A DNA stretch of 64,000 nt from Eretmocerus hayati (GCA_029851415.1 CM056741.1:176125021-176189020); one strand, 5' to 3'. Positions 11,641-25,404 are shown, counted from the first letter of the stretch. Notes: a model not told the origin generated them from the sequence alone. Translations and numbers: made by a program.

Positions 11641-12596
11641 GATGGAGTGTCAGATGTTTGATATTTTTGTCATCTATAATATGAATTTCAAGTATATAAT
11701 GTTCTCAACTTTCGTGAAGATCGAGTGGAATTCGAAGTTGGGAAAGACAGTACAATTATATAAACTGAGAGAGTAGGTAATCTTATGGTGTTTGAACGAA
11801 TAATTGGAAAAAAATTGAAGAAGAAACTGAGTACGGAAAATGCATAAAATAATGAGAAGAGTCCATTTTTCTTTGAGTGTTTGGATGAAATAATAGCATT
11901 GCATGGAACAAAGAATTTTTTTAAAATTTCATAGTGAATGTGAGCGATTCACACACTCGTAGTGATGAATCAGCACTAAAAAAGTTGAAAGGAATTGATA
12001 TGTCGAATAACGATTATTTGAAGAATAGAGCCAAAATTGGAGATAAAACAAAGTTAGTGATTCAGTTCACTGATAAATATCTCTATGATTAGAAATCTTG
12101 ACGACCTTGATATTACAAAACTATTCAGTTGCGTATGTTGATGAAGTATGACAAAAAATAAGGCAAGCAACACGGGCGCAACTTTTACGTTCTCGTTCCC
12201 AAATTTTTGTCTGTAAAAGTGAAACTTTCCGCACAGTTGTAACTTTGCGCACGACGAAAGCGCCAAATACTTTGCGCACGTCGCAGAAGTTACAACTGTG
12301 GGCAAAGTATACTTTTAATTCTCATTTTGGAAACTCGTGGGTAAAACTATTTTGAGCCCTTGTTACTTAATGCACGATATCACGATATAGTATTCTCAGA
12401 ACAAAAAGATGCTTACTAACCTTTTATAAGTTTGGATTCTCAACCAGTCTGGTTGAAAATTGAACCAGTTCGGTTGAACACTCAACCAATGTGGATTATT
12501 ATAATAACTGATTCCTCAGCCACAATCTATCCGTGTGGTCCCATCATATCAGGTTGCCTACGTGGGAGGGGTAGAATATGATGACTGGTCATATGG
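11641..12596. other. Stretch after the helicase remnant, with a hairpin at about 12229-12304
   Basis: No intact gene. At about 12230-12304 two inverted blocks carrying CACAGTTGTAACTT face each other around ACTTTGCGCACG copies, a small palindromic element. Further on, CAACCAGTCTGGTTGAA-like motifs (12434-12490) precede the satellite and recur in altered form after it (14370-14415). Confidence 0.45.
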
Positions 12597-14345
12597 GTGG
12601 ATGAGGATGGATGGAAGGATAGACTGATGGACGATGGGTGGAGTCGTTGGATTGATCGCGGAATGGATAAGTGGATGGATGGATGAATCGATGGATAGAT
12701 GATGGATGGGTGATGGATGGATGGATGGATAGATGGATGGATCGATTGATGGATGAATGATGGATGGGTGGGTGGATGGACGGATGGATCGATGTGTGAT
12801 GGGTGGATGGATCGATGGTCGATGGTAGGATAGATAGATAAATAGATACGCTTTATTCTGCCTCGGGGCAAAAATGTAATCATTACAGACATTGTAAAAA
12901 AAAACTCGGGAACTAGGATACTTGGATAAAAAGAGAAAAACTCAGAAAAAAGTAGGATGGGTCAGTGGATGGCTGAATGGATGGGTGATGAGTAGGTGGA
13001 TGGATGGATGGTTGATGGTTGAAGTTGTGGGTGGATGGATTAGGGATGGATGTATGGATTGGGTGATTATTTGATGGATGGATGGATTGATGATCGGTGG
13101 ATAGATGTTTGATGGTTTGATGAGTGAGTGGTTCGAAGTATGGATGATAGGTGGATGGGTGGGGCGAATAATTGACGGATCACGGGCGGATGGATGATGG
13201 ATGGGTGGTCAGTAGATGGTCGGTGGGTAGATTGATGATTGGATGAATGATGGGTGGTTGGATGGGTGGGTGGTGGAATGACGGGTGCATATGTGTTGTG
13301 ATGGATGATAGATGGATGGATGGTTGGATGATGGACGAATGGATGGATGGAATGATTATGATGGATGAACAATGGATGGTTAAATGGGTTTATGAATACA
13401 CGAATGGGGTCAAAATCGACAAATCCATCCATCCGTTCATCTATCATCCATCCTCCCACCCACCCATGCCAGCATCCGTAGCTCATTCATCATCATCGTT
13501 CCATCCATTCGTCCATCATGCAGCCATCATCCACCCCACCCATCCACTCATCACCCATCCGTCCATCTATCCATCATCCATCCAACCTTCCATCAACCGT
13601 CTATCCGTCAACCCATCCACCCATCATCCATCCAACCCCCCATCCATCCATTCACTCATCACCCATCCATACACCCTTTATTCATCCATCCACCCATGCA
13701 AGCATGCGTAGTCCATTGATCATCATTATTTCATCCATCCGTCCATCGTCCACCCATCTTCCATCCTCCCATAATCCATCCACCAACCCATCCAACAAGC
13801 CAACGCCCCATCCGATCATCAACCATGCATCTATTCATCATGGGTGGGTGGGTGGGTGGGCGGGCGGGCGGACGGACGGACGGACGGACGGACGGATGGA
13901 TGGATGGATGGATGGATGGATGGATGTACGGATGGATGGATGGATGGACAGATGGATGGACGGATGGACGGACGGACGGACGGGCGGGCGGATGGAGGGA
14001 CGGACGGACGGACGGACGGATGGACGGATGGATGGACGGACGGACGGACGGACGGATGGACGGATGGATCGATGGATGGATGGATGGATGATCCCTCCAT
14101 CCATCCATCTACCCGTCCAAGCATCATCCACTCATCACCCATCCATCCATCCAGCATCCAACCAACCATCCATCCGCCCATCATATCTCCACTCACCTGT
14201 CCAACTAGCAAACATATATCTATTCATAGACCCATCATCAATCTACTCATTGCCCCCCCCCCACCCATTCATCCATCCATTCAACTATTATTCTTCTACC
14301 CACCTATCCAACTATCAAACATACATCCATCCACCCATCAATCCA
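12597..14345. repeat. Tetranucleotide satellite (GGAT/GGAC/GGGT)n that switches strand three times
   Basis: Blocks: degenerate GGAT (12597-12835), non-repeat insert (12836-12955), GGAT (12956-13395), complement CCAT (13420-13830), very regular GGGT-GGGC-GGAC-GGAT (13839-14090), CCAT (14091-14345). The period of 4 without stop codons explains the long Asp-Gly-Trp-Met and His-Pro-Ser-Ile frames; none is a gene. Confidence 0.9.
12836..12955 (-). repeat. Possible retroelement 3' tail inside the satellite
   Basis: Read on the minus strand: GCCCCGAGGCAGAATAAAGC followed by a TATTTATC-type simple tail. AATAAA near the end followed by a short tandem tail is typical of non-LTR retrotransposon 3' ends. 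No coding part remains, so assignment is weak. Confidence 0.25.
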
Positions 14346-17300
14346 TTACGGAATATAACTGCTCGGTTAATTGGAAAGTTCAATCAGTCCGGTCGAAATG
14401 TTGGTTGAAAATTCGACCAATTTTTTACAGTGGAGCCTTCCTTGGAGCCCAGGAAGCCCCTCCAAGTTGCTAATGAATCAGTTGTCCAGGCCCGCACTGT
14501 GACCATCTTCGAACGGCCCTAATACGAGCCCCTAGATTCGACCATTCCCGGGAACCGGATGGATATATGCGGTTTGCCAGCTCCGGCGCCGCGACTGGGG
14601 CCGGGAGTCCGTCAGACTCCAGGGCTCAGATACCGAGTCGTCCTAACTCGCCTTGAAGGTTCCAATAATCCACAAGAAAACATTTCGATTTTCAAAAATT
14701 GATCCGACTGAATCTGACGCAGCGCATCCATCACATTCAACTGATCATCCTTTTTGTATTGCTAAAATTCCATAATCTCACACCTCAGAAGTGCGAAAGA
14801 ACAATCAAATCGCCTCTATCCCACGTACACAGAACGTATTTGTCACAGCGCGTCATTTGCCTGTACATTCACACTCGCATTCTCAACAGTTTATATTCTG
14901 TGAAAAGCCTGTCTCTCAATATTGTTGGCGTCGATTACCGATCCGCTCTCGTCGCGCCCATCGGCTCTGATTCATCGTGACAGCTTCCATCAAATTATAT
15001 ACAATGTACATCTCAGCCTCCTTCGAGCTGCCCCTCAGCCTCCTTACACAAGAATATTATACCTCGATCTCAGTAGAGTATTTCGAGAGATAAAAAAGAA
15101 AATTTTTCGGAAGCATCATGGTCCCGAAATGAGTATACGTAAAATAAAGCACATCGGCTACTTCATTTATTTACTCCTTTCCAGAGGCCCTGCATGATGT
15201 TGATGCTGCTTTGCGAGGATCGGATCGGTAAGAGGAGAGAGTTGAGCCGTATACCGTGCCTTCTGGTCTGGGGATATAGGTGAGTCAAAGAAGGAGGGGA
15301 TTCTTCGCCGAGCGAGAGGTATTCGATGGAGTGACTCTTATACTTATTCTTCAGTATCTCGTCGATGCACCCAGCCGATGGTTTTGTTGTGTGTCTTCTT
15401 TGCATCAAAAGTTGAACTCTCTCTTGTAGTTTTTTTTTTTCCATATAGTGTTCAAAGTGCAGATGTGGTGAATCCAATCTTGGAAATGGAATACGAACAC
15501 GATTGGTGAGTGGGAGTCACAATATATAGGTGAATACTCTTTAATTGTGGGTGGTTTCAAAGATAATAAATCATGAGAGATGAAATGTGTCAATTCAACA
15601 TCGATGCAGTCTGTCGTATCTTGAAGTCTCTCAAGACGAACTCTACATATATAAAATGAGAATATGTGGTGAAATGGAGTGAAAGGATCGGAGCTTCAAT
15701 TTATTGAGATCGGATGGCATGAATCTTGTGCTGCTCAGAGTATAGGTTGAAAAGGTGTGAACGTCAGCTTTGGGAAGCACGTCGTTGGATTGGTATATTG
15801 TGTGCCCGTTAAATACCCAAGCTTCGCGAACATCACTTTGCGATCCAAGAAAGAGAGAGAGAGAGGAGCCTACTCGTTCAAGGATTTAACCTTACTCATT
15901 CGCTGCACCTTATTTTTTTTTTTTTTTTTTTTAACTCTTTTCATCCGATTCCAATCGCGGAGCGAGAGAGTTTCCGTATAGAGGTCAGCTTTCAGTTGAG
16001 CTTGAAAAAAAACCTCGAGTTTCGCGGATGTAATTCACGAGATGGTGCTTCTTTTGCGAGCTTGGCGATAATTGATGTCGTGTTACGATGGCCTCTTTGA
16101 TTCTTACTTTTCGTTTTGGAGTAATTTAAAGAGAGTTTCATGTGGCCGCTTGAAAGACGTTTGAAAATTTATTGCCATGTGTACTTGATCAACTCGAAAA
16201 TTCAATTTGAACGAAAAGATTATTCATGATCATTTATTGTATAGACCTAACTGAGAGGACTGGTCTTCAAATTTTGCAAAACGTGGGGTTTCAAATTTAT
16301 TGGGTGGATTTTTTTGAATGTGAAAGGAATTTTCTCCTGTAATGATTTTTGTCTAATTTAAATATTTAGAGGCAAGCTCTTGTCAATTCTATATTGATCG
16401 TCTGTGTAACCATAATACATGAGATGTGAAGTGCAAAAAAGTGGTCACGTAATTCCGCACTAATGTCAATCAGATTTTGAAAAATGAATTAACGACTTCC
16501 CAATATCAACTATTATTTCCCGTGGAAACAGTGTCCAGGACATAACATCAAGCACTTTTTCCAACACGTAATAAGATTCTTCCTTTGACTTGTAATTAGA
16601 GCAGAAGAATATCTTATACCTGTAAATTCTATCTAACGATATGACTCTTACGTTAAAGTTAGAGATTTTTATCGCTTTATATCAATTGGATCAAGGTTGG
16701 CGGTTTCTATAGTTGTTTTGTGCTAAATTTTATCTTGAATCCCTTACTGCAAAATAGATTTTATCTAATGAAAAAACCGAAATTGCTATCAGTTTCGATG
16801 ATTCGTTCCTGAGACTACACAAAGATAATTCGAACCCGATAATTCGATACATCCATATTGTTTGGGCGTGTGAAAATGGTGCTAGTTTGCACCATGCGAG
16901 GTTGGTATATTAGTATATTTGTATTACTAATAATTTTCCGAGCAAACGAGTTGCATAGCTTACCATTTGCAACTATATATCTATGCGATACCGCTCTGCT
17001 ACTCTGCTTGCGCTGGAACAGCTACTTACGTATTATTCGGATCGATCGAACACCTCGTATTTTCGATCGATCAATCGGGGATGCTGCTATTGGGATAATC
17101 TGCATTCGAATTATACTAGCCGAAATGGCATGCTACGGCCACACGTTATTCAGTGAAAATTATTTCAAGCGCAAATATATCGTTATGTATAAGTAAGATA
17201 AGCTCATAAGTGAATTATATCGAAATTTCGTATTTCTACATTTCAATCGATGCGCACGCCGGTACACAGGCAATTTTTGCTATGGCTATATGTATGTGGG

Positions 17301-19000
17301 CTCAAATGAAAGATATTGGGTTATATTACATGCCCAAACGATAATATAGCCCAGAAAAATCGGCTTACCCATACGTGTACGCGATTGAACGTTAATTTTA
17401 CGGAAATTCTACCTTTAGAACAAGCATGCAGGATTTCGTGATTTCTTGAACATACAATTGAAATCTATTGATCTGATACTACTTTCTGATTGATATTATA
17501 TATAGCTAAGTGGCACTTTATGCAAAAGCTTTGATTCTAAACGGGAGGACCTGAAAATATTTAAAATAATATCGGGGAAGAAAATTATCAGGGTGATCTC
17601 TCATGAAAAGATTGTCGTTCGATTAAATTACTCATTTATTAATTTTAACTATATTTCAAACCACAGTCGCAACTGTGTACATAGAAATATTGAAATTTGT
17701 CCATATATTGGTATTTTCATGATTTTACACGATTTTATATGTGATATTGGTATTCAAACTGCCTCGTCTATCTGTAACATATAATAAGCTTGATCTGTTC
17801 CCTGCCTAATTTCCTATTGAAATTGTGTGTAATAAATTGTTACATGACGGTGTTCGGGCCACCGCAAAGACTCGAATACGCGTGATTTTCGGCTCATCGC
17901 ACAGATTTGAATTAAGAAAAAGATGGTTTTCTGGCGCGGATGCGATACAATTTCCTATTTGTAAAATCCTACACGATCCATAAGCACTGTGTGATGCGGG
18001 TCGGTCGTGAGTCAATTCCCCATCCTGGGTAAAGAGACGGCCGACGCACGCTTGGCAGTGTGCCTGGATTTTATATTTTATGAGCCACCGCGAGCTAATA
18101 TAATGCCCAAGTATTTCGTCCCTGTCTGTGCAGGTTTATTCATACCGGGGCCGCGATTATTGCCTAATCCCATTCCAAATACATCTCGAGGATGCCTTAT
18201 GGTGGGATTCTTTATATTCTAATATAATATCGCATCCGGGCGATGACTTACTTGGATCTCGGGGAGACCTGCTCGTTCGTGAGTATAGATTTTTGGAAGA
18301 AGTTCCACTTCGGCTTTTCAGGAGCAAGAGAGCGAGCTTTGCTCGCGCAGCGATTCATATACCCTCGGACGGCCAGAGCCCCACTTCGAGACACTTTTCG
18401 GCGGCTTGGACCCTGCGTCGACATAGACACGCGTAATTACGAGTACATGCAAATATCTCTCTGAATATCGGGAGCGATTGGTCAAATTATAGTATAAGTG
18501 AATCGATGAGGACTCGATTGGAAAGGGTATGGATCTATATCGGCTTTATATATATGTTACTACGAGCGAAGCGATGGAATTGATCTAACGCATATATATA
18601 TATATATATATATATATGCACGGTGGTTAATACACAAAATTGCAAGCATATATGGGTTAGTATTAGTTTTACCGACACCAACACATATGATTCTACTTAC
18701 ACGACTGGTCTGATGGTCATCTGCACAAGTGGCTGACTGAAAATTCTTATTTCTAAAATTTTTAAAATTATCTGAAAATTGCAGACGTTGCAACCACGAA
18801 CTCTTCACAGGACTTTTCGTTAACACGTGTTTGTGTTTAGGTCTAACATCTCCGTTGGGGTTGGTCAGTAAGAAGATGTAGATATTTGTACACAACAATG
18901 AAATATTTTCTTTAATGAATTTTTTCATAAGCCTGAAAGAGGGAATCTTCATAGACATTCACAAGAGTGTGGATAGTGTCGGATTCACTTGAAAAAATTT
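14346..19000. other. Intergenic stretch without recognised genes
   Basis: Contains a GC-rich island (about 14570-14640) with a small GGAGTC/GACTCC hairpin, T-runs (15422-15430, 15916-15932) and (AT)n at 18592-18617. Several open frames of 60-112 codons have no recognisable domain and unconvincing composition. Confidence 0.5.
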
Positions 19001-19011
19001 GAGCACCTGCC

Positions 19012-19450
19012 GATTAAAACTCCCCCCCGGTGGGCGCCAACCCGAAGGTTATAGTCTCAGAAGAAGGAAAGAAGGAACAGAGAGTAGAGTAGAGTGGAGA
19101 TTGAAGATTCAAGGGGGTTTGCGAAGAAGTGAGAGTTTTGATGCAGTCCAAGACGCTGCTCAGGACTCATAAGCACAAGCCGGAAAAGGTGGTGAAAGCA
19201 CACACAGGTGCTGGGGCTGAAGACTGGGAACAGGGGAGTTGTGTGCTCCCGGGATACTAATAGATCCCCTTTGCCGGAAGACTGGGTACCGGGGAGTCCG
19301 ACACTTTTCCAAGATTCAAAGATATCTCTTGCGGAGTCTACACTGAAAAATTGATTTTTATGTACTAATATTTGAGTGGTGAATTCCCCGTATAAGAGTA
19401 GAAAATTTACCTTCCATCTGTTAGCATATCGGCGAAACTGGTACAACAAA
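19012..19450 (-). repeat. Possible LTR-retroelement end (R/U5 and primer-binding-like site)
   Basis: Read on the minus strand, a pyrimidine-rich tract (about 19103-19060) leads to TTGGCGCCCACC (about 19041-19030), like tRNA-Lys-type primer-binding sites next to an LTR. A short internal duplication, GAAGACTGGG(A/T)AC, occurs at 19219 and 19277. No second LTR or coding domain is seen, so this is tentative. Confidence 0.25.
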
Positions 19451-22400
19451 TACAGTCTAAGTTCTCGAAGGTTTTATATTCAATAACGAATCTGTGAGCG
19501 ATAAGAGTCATTCTCGAAGATCTTCACATGTTTGTGGCATATAAAATATTATTCTAATCGCTTATTATTTGATGCAGGATTTCTTGCCATCTGCAACAAC
19601 CCAAATAATGAAAAAATCTTTTAATTTCACTTGAAAATCTGAGTGACAATCCTGGAACGTAAAACTCACGTTGTAATGCATCTAAAACTTTTTTTACTGA
19701 CGAACGTTTTTTGACTCTTACATTGAATTCATCCTTATGAGAAGAGTAAAACTCAAGTTGGACAAATTCACCCCCCCCCCCCCCGGTATTATCCTTGATC
19801 CGAAGCCACATAAACTCAAGTTCGTAGTGATATAGGTGTAATGCTTACACTGCCCATGCATGTATGCCAGCATTGAGTATATAGGGTACTATACAAATCC
19901 AACGGCAACTCAGACCAATACTCGTCTCCCCAAGTTCATGTACATACAAGGATACATATAGGGGAATCTATGCGAATTTCAAATGCACTCGGACCAGTCG
20001 AATAGAAAAGGGAATGGAAGTAATTACGGTCAAATGCGCGACGGTTGCCAATTCTTTTTCTACCTTTTTTTCAAGAGAGGCATGCATGCATTTGAAATGC
20101 ATAGGTAGACGATTCGTCTATACATATTGCATTAGTTTTAGTATACATGAAAGACGAAAGACGATGATGATGCTCCCTCTTACATAGTAAAACCTCGAGT
20201 AAAATTCTGATGAGTAACAGGATCGCTACGTATATTTGTCGTTCTGATATTTGCCTTCAGGGCTCATCATATATACCGATATCGATCTTTTAAAGATTCG
20301 TCGTATCTTCATAAGAAATATACGTTGTCATCGTTATTCGAATGAAAAACTTGATTTTACGCGTAGGCGTGGATGCCATGTACACGGGGCAATAATCGTA
20401 TAGCGGGCTCTTCAAAAATTGTAAACGCTTGTCTTGTAAATATTTATATATTATACGATAGTGTGACGGAAAAAAGCCACCTTGCTATCTCCAAAATTGG
20501 GAAAGATCGTGGGAGATCATCATTTTTCATATGCCTCGCGGCATCAAAGGTCGAGCGAGCGTACCCCACCTTAGAACTTTAAATACTTTTGTGGAGCGAC
20601 GCGTGCTTGCTTTTCAGTCATCGCGATTGAGTGTATTATATATAATGCAGACGGATGATGGAAGAATATAACCTCCAATTAATAAATAGGAAACCGAGGA
20701 TGGAAAAATAGTCGTGCGCCCACGGGAGAGCCCGTTTCCCGTGAATCCTCATGAAAGTGTATGTATGCATACCTTGAGAGTTTGGGATTCATACGGATCT
20801 GCTATACGATGCCGTCAGATTTGAAATTCGCGGGCTTGGATAATAAGTGGGTATACTCAGATGCTCCGCTCCGCATCATGTTTTGAGAGAAAAAAAACCG
20901 CGAGAACTAATCCTTAGCTTTTATTGGAGAACAATGAGTTTGAGTTTCTATGGCATATTTAGATATAGCTGAGAGAAGAAAATATATTTCAGACGAAGAA
21001 TAATGAAATGGGGCTGCCTGTGCGAACTTATGCGAAACTTGGGTCACATTATAATTAACGATTTGCTATGTAGCTTATATCTCGCATGAGTATTGTAAAA
21101 ACGATATGCTGACAAAGTAGTACATATATAAGAGGCAAATGATGGGATACATCGATAAGATAAGCCAAGATAAGCTCGATCGTCTTCACATTATAGCGGT
21201 AAATACGTGATGTATAGGAATAAGAAAATCTTCTACCATGTATTGCGTGTGTATATATTTTACCAACTAATGTGTGTATACTTTAGAACCTTTAAAAATA
21301 GAATTACGTGTGTATAGAAGAGCATGTGCAGTAGTAGTTGTCCGGTTACAAATTCTAATTGCGAAGAGTAGCAAAAATTTACAATGCGAGGGCAAAAAGT
21401 GTATGTAGCGTGGCTGACCCGTAGGGTGTAATACAACTAACTATACCCCGCGGTCGATTCCTTAGAACGATTTCTGAGCATGTGTTTATTGCGAGGGCAG
21501 GTATATAATATAGAGAAGGCTCTGAGAAACTAACGATCGAAAGATGGAGCTTTAATTAGGTCTGGCTGCAAGCAGCACGCGAGTATTGGTTTTGCGCACG
21601 TGAGTGCGGTTAGCGATGACATCGAGCTTGAATCGAAGGAAAGACGACGACGACGACGACGACATGCTCGGTGGTTGATGCCGGTGTTGTTACAATTTCC
21701 GATTGAGTTTGAGAGTGTGCGCATTGTTACAGGTGACATTGAAACCATTAATCCTTAATCAATTTGGTGGTACCATTATCTTTGCGCGCGTCCATAAATA
21801 GATGAGATTTTTTCCGTGCAATACGAGGTCTTGGTGCCGATCTATCTGGGTGTTATCGCGATAACTTACCCGGAACGTGTTTTGACCTTTCATTTCGACG
21901 ACCAAGCTCCGAATCACTCCGTTCAAATTTTCCTACATGTATTCTATTGAAATACACTTGGGAATAAATTTCCAGATCGATCCGTTCACTCCTCTCTTTT
22001 ATTTTTATAAAGATCAAGGGTCGAAACATCAGCTCCGTGCGTTGTAACGATTGCAGATCGACGTATACTTCCAGCACTAGCATCGGAGTAAGAGTCGCTA
22101 AGGGTATGCTTAAATTTTTTCCTCGAAATAAATGTTGAATCAACCATTTTTCATAGGTTTTATGTCCAGAACTCATAGTTTAGTCCCCAAGCCATGTGCC
22201 TCAATCTTGCTATGGGATTTTCACTAGAAGTGAGGAATTTTCTTAAAATTACAGAAGTGCATCCCAAATTCACTCTGGAAGGCTATGGCACCGACAAAAT
22301 TTCAAGAAAAGATGTCAATCAATCAAATGCTTATGGACGAGAAAAGGCTTAGGATTGAAATTCTGAGTGCCGCATACCTATACATTTGTAGTCAAAAACT

Positions 22401-24179
22401 AGCCATGTAATTAACTTGAGTCAGTTTCATGGATACCATGCTACCGCATTAAAAGTCAATTTATCTGAGCGCGAGCAATTTTTGTCATCAAAGAATGATA
22501 AAATTAGATTAAATCTATGTGGAGAAATTCCTATGGCAATTCCTTTATTTTTGCGATTGATTCGAAGGGCGAAATGTCAGGTTCATGTATATCAGGCCCG
22601 TGTACTCAAGATCCACCCGGGATACTCGATAACACGAAAAAGACAGAGAAATGAAATTATCTGCTCCAGAGCATGTATTTCCAACGCAAATCAAGCATCC
22701 AAATGCGAATTTCGACGTCATTTAGACCCACCGCGTCAGAATTTCTCGTTAGACGATGAAACGTCAAAAATCGGAAATATCAAGTCCATCAGATTCTTTC
22801 CCTATATTTTATACATGTGAAAATCACATATCGGTGATTCCGTTGGAAGTGTGGTTTTCCGTGTTCCGAGTTCCCCCAAGTTTCTAAGGCTTGGAATGTG
22901 CATATTGTAGCAATTTCCTAGGGTGTATTCTACTGGTGCGCAACTATGTTGATAGTTCTTGAGACGATCCTAACGTTCCTGTATTTTATGATGCTTGATG
23001 AAGAGTCGAAATGTCCATTCCATCCCCTATTATATATAAACAACCCAACTTCGACTCTTGCTTTACTGCAACGCATATTCAGAGTCTTCGCATGTGTAAC
23101 CCCTATGCAATACTTCAATTTGTAAAAATTTCAAACAACGTAATCCACCACTCTGCGAATCCAAATTCAACCCTCAGCTCACGCACGGCTAGCAAACATT
23201 TTGAAGACGGGTTTGCACTAAAACTGCTCGTATCGCATAACACTATGATCTCGGCAAAGTCCCCAACCATCCATTGAGCTTTTCCTAATCAATGAGGTTG
23301 TCATCTAGATACCCAAATACATCTCATCCATGTGGAACAGTAGCCTAAAACTCTAATGCCCATTCAAGCGCACCATATGTACGTACGTGTTTTCAGAATA
23401 GCGTACAGAATTTTCGGTCAATCCCGTCCTTATGTTGTGCTCCTCCCCAACGCGCTATATGGCTTTGTGAAACACATTATTTTGAAGTATTTGGTTGTAT
23501 TGGATCAAATCTATGCGGAAAAGAGTCTACAATTCGTTGCCGATCCGTGGGAATATTTCTAAAATGAAATGTCAGTTCCGTCCCCCTCTACGACCCCTTA
23601 AACTAATACATATCTTCGTCTGACTTTACTGTTGAGATACGTAGCTCTAGATACTTTCTTTTTGTGTCCAAGCGAGTGTAAATCAATTGCTATGAGACAC
23701 CGGAAATCGTCCGGGGCTGAAATAATTTTTAGACACAAATCACTCCCTGCGACGATTTTGGCCCCAAAAAATCACACTTTCCGCGGAATCAACCATATAG
23801 CGTTCTATCTCGTCCTGAAAATTTTTTTCGATCGACTGTGCATAAAACAGTGTTTTACGCACGGCAGTTTTCGTTCATTATACGCCCAGTCGATCGAAAA
23901 ACGTATTACGATTCGAGGGTGGAAAGTTTGGTTTTGCTTTTCGAGTGATTTTTTTCGGTCCGAGCCCTATTTTCTATCACATATTATCACTCTATAAGCG
24001 AAAAGGAATAAAAATAGTAGATTGATCTTCGATTTTCAGTTCTTCAAATTTTTCATATGTGGTAGAGTATATAATTCTCTAAAAGAGCTTGTGAACATGA
24101 AACTATTTTGCCAGAACCTGCCAAAACTCTACAAATGCGTGTTGCAGTCCCATTTCGCCTATAATAGATCATTATCAAA
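19451..24179. other. Intergenic stretch without recognised genes
   Basis: C14 run at 19771-19784, (GAC)n at about 21648-21664. Open frames such as 22416-22820 (134 codons) match nothing I know. Confidence 0.5.
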
Positions 24180-25404
24180 TAGGGGAGAGTGGGGCGAAAT
24201 TGGACGGATTTTGCAGTGGGGCTATCTGACGATACTTGGGGCTAGGCGCGCTATGGGACTTTGAAGTTCAACTATTGAATATAGTGTAAAAAAATTTTCA
24301 GACCCCTAGCTCTCAGCGTTTATACTTTTTCTTGAAGTTGAAAAACAAAAATCTGTCCAAATTCGCCCCGAGCTTGGGGGCACTTTTGACAAGTTTTGGG
24401 GGCAAATTTGGACGGCCTTCCAAAATTGAGGTATACGACATTATTCCTTACCTATTAGAGTCGCATTTGCTCATCAAAACACGTGGTAATAACTCAGAAC
24501 CAAGAGGGAAACCCGCCCGAGACTTTTACATCCTCCCATAGCCCAGGCAAGCGAGCCATTTTTGTGTTATTCTTCAGCATTATTGAAATAGGCGCTTCAT
24601 TGGTGCACTACCGTCTTCAGTAAATCAGTAATCGACTCGTGGCTTCTAAGAGTTGACTTTTTCTCGTTTTTCTTCATATTGGAGGTACTCATACTCGCCT
24701 CTACATAAACGATCCCGCTGATAGTGTGTAACATTCGAGGCAATGTCGCCGAAAATGCTTAAATCGAGCGCTATTTTCGAACACGTAGAAAGCGACTTCT
24801 GACCTCTAAACTGACTCCTAAAACCATCATTGGACATCGTAACTTCATTTTTTCACCCATTTTCAATAATTGAACTCATCTCTAACCTCCCGCGCTTCGA
24901 AAGATTCGCACAGATGCATACGCGACTCGATACGCGCAATTAACATCGAAAAACACGGGCTCGCGATCGGTCGACCGGTTTTAAATGGGATTTAGCATTG
25001 TCCAATTTCGCCCCCACCAATTCGTCCAAAAATGCCCCCAGGCGTTTTTTTCGCAGAATTGCGATCATTTGGGCCCAAGTGAACCGATTTTGGTCCACGA
25101 CGGCTCAAAATCTTCGTTTTGTAATGTAGTTTTTGACCCCCAAACGGCGATTAAGCTCGTCCACTTTTGCAGAAGTGGCGTGAATTTTTGCATTTGGAAA
25201 ATAAACCGCGTGAGGCCCTCGAAAAGCACCCCTATGTAAGCGTGGACTCCCAGTATCGTTTCAGGAGATCTAACCGGGATAAAAACCATTGTCTGTGATG
25301 GTATTAAAAGAGAATTTACGCGGTGAAAGCCTAGACTCGCCTCCGACCGAGCTATCTCACTTATCCAATTTTGCCCCCGTCCAATTTCGCCCCACTCTCC
25401 CCTA
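24180..25404 (+). mobile_element. TA-flanked terminal-inverted-repeat element, copy 1
   Basis: Starts GGGGAGAGTGGGGC (24182) and ends in its complement (25402). TIRs are about 24 bp, flanked on both sides by TA (24180-24181, 25403-25404), a likely target-site duplication. About 1221 bp with no transposase frame, so non-autonomous. Copy 2 at 34708-35938 lies in inverse orientation and matches along its whole length. TA duplication fits Tc1/mariner-like or pogo-like insertion, but the superfamily is unproven. Confidence 0.8.

Noticed and set aside
12597..14345. CRISPR-like or coding tandem array
   Set aside because: Units are 4 bp without spacers in a eukaryotic genome; plain satellite DNA.
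13247..14473. Long open frames (up to 296 codons) on both strands in the satellite
   Set aside because: A period-4 repeat without stop codons stays open in every frame; the Asp-Gly-Trp-Met and His-Pro-Ser-Ile products are artefacts.
15163..15477. 104-codon minus-strand frame as a neuropeptide precursor
   Set aside because: No signal peptide, no dibasic-flanked amidated peptide pattern, single Cys; no support.
21853..22820. Frames of 107 and 134 codons as genes
   Set aside because: No domain, splice structure or promoter signals; length is within chance for this amount of DNA.
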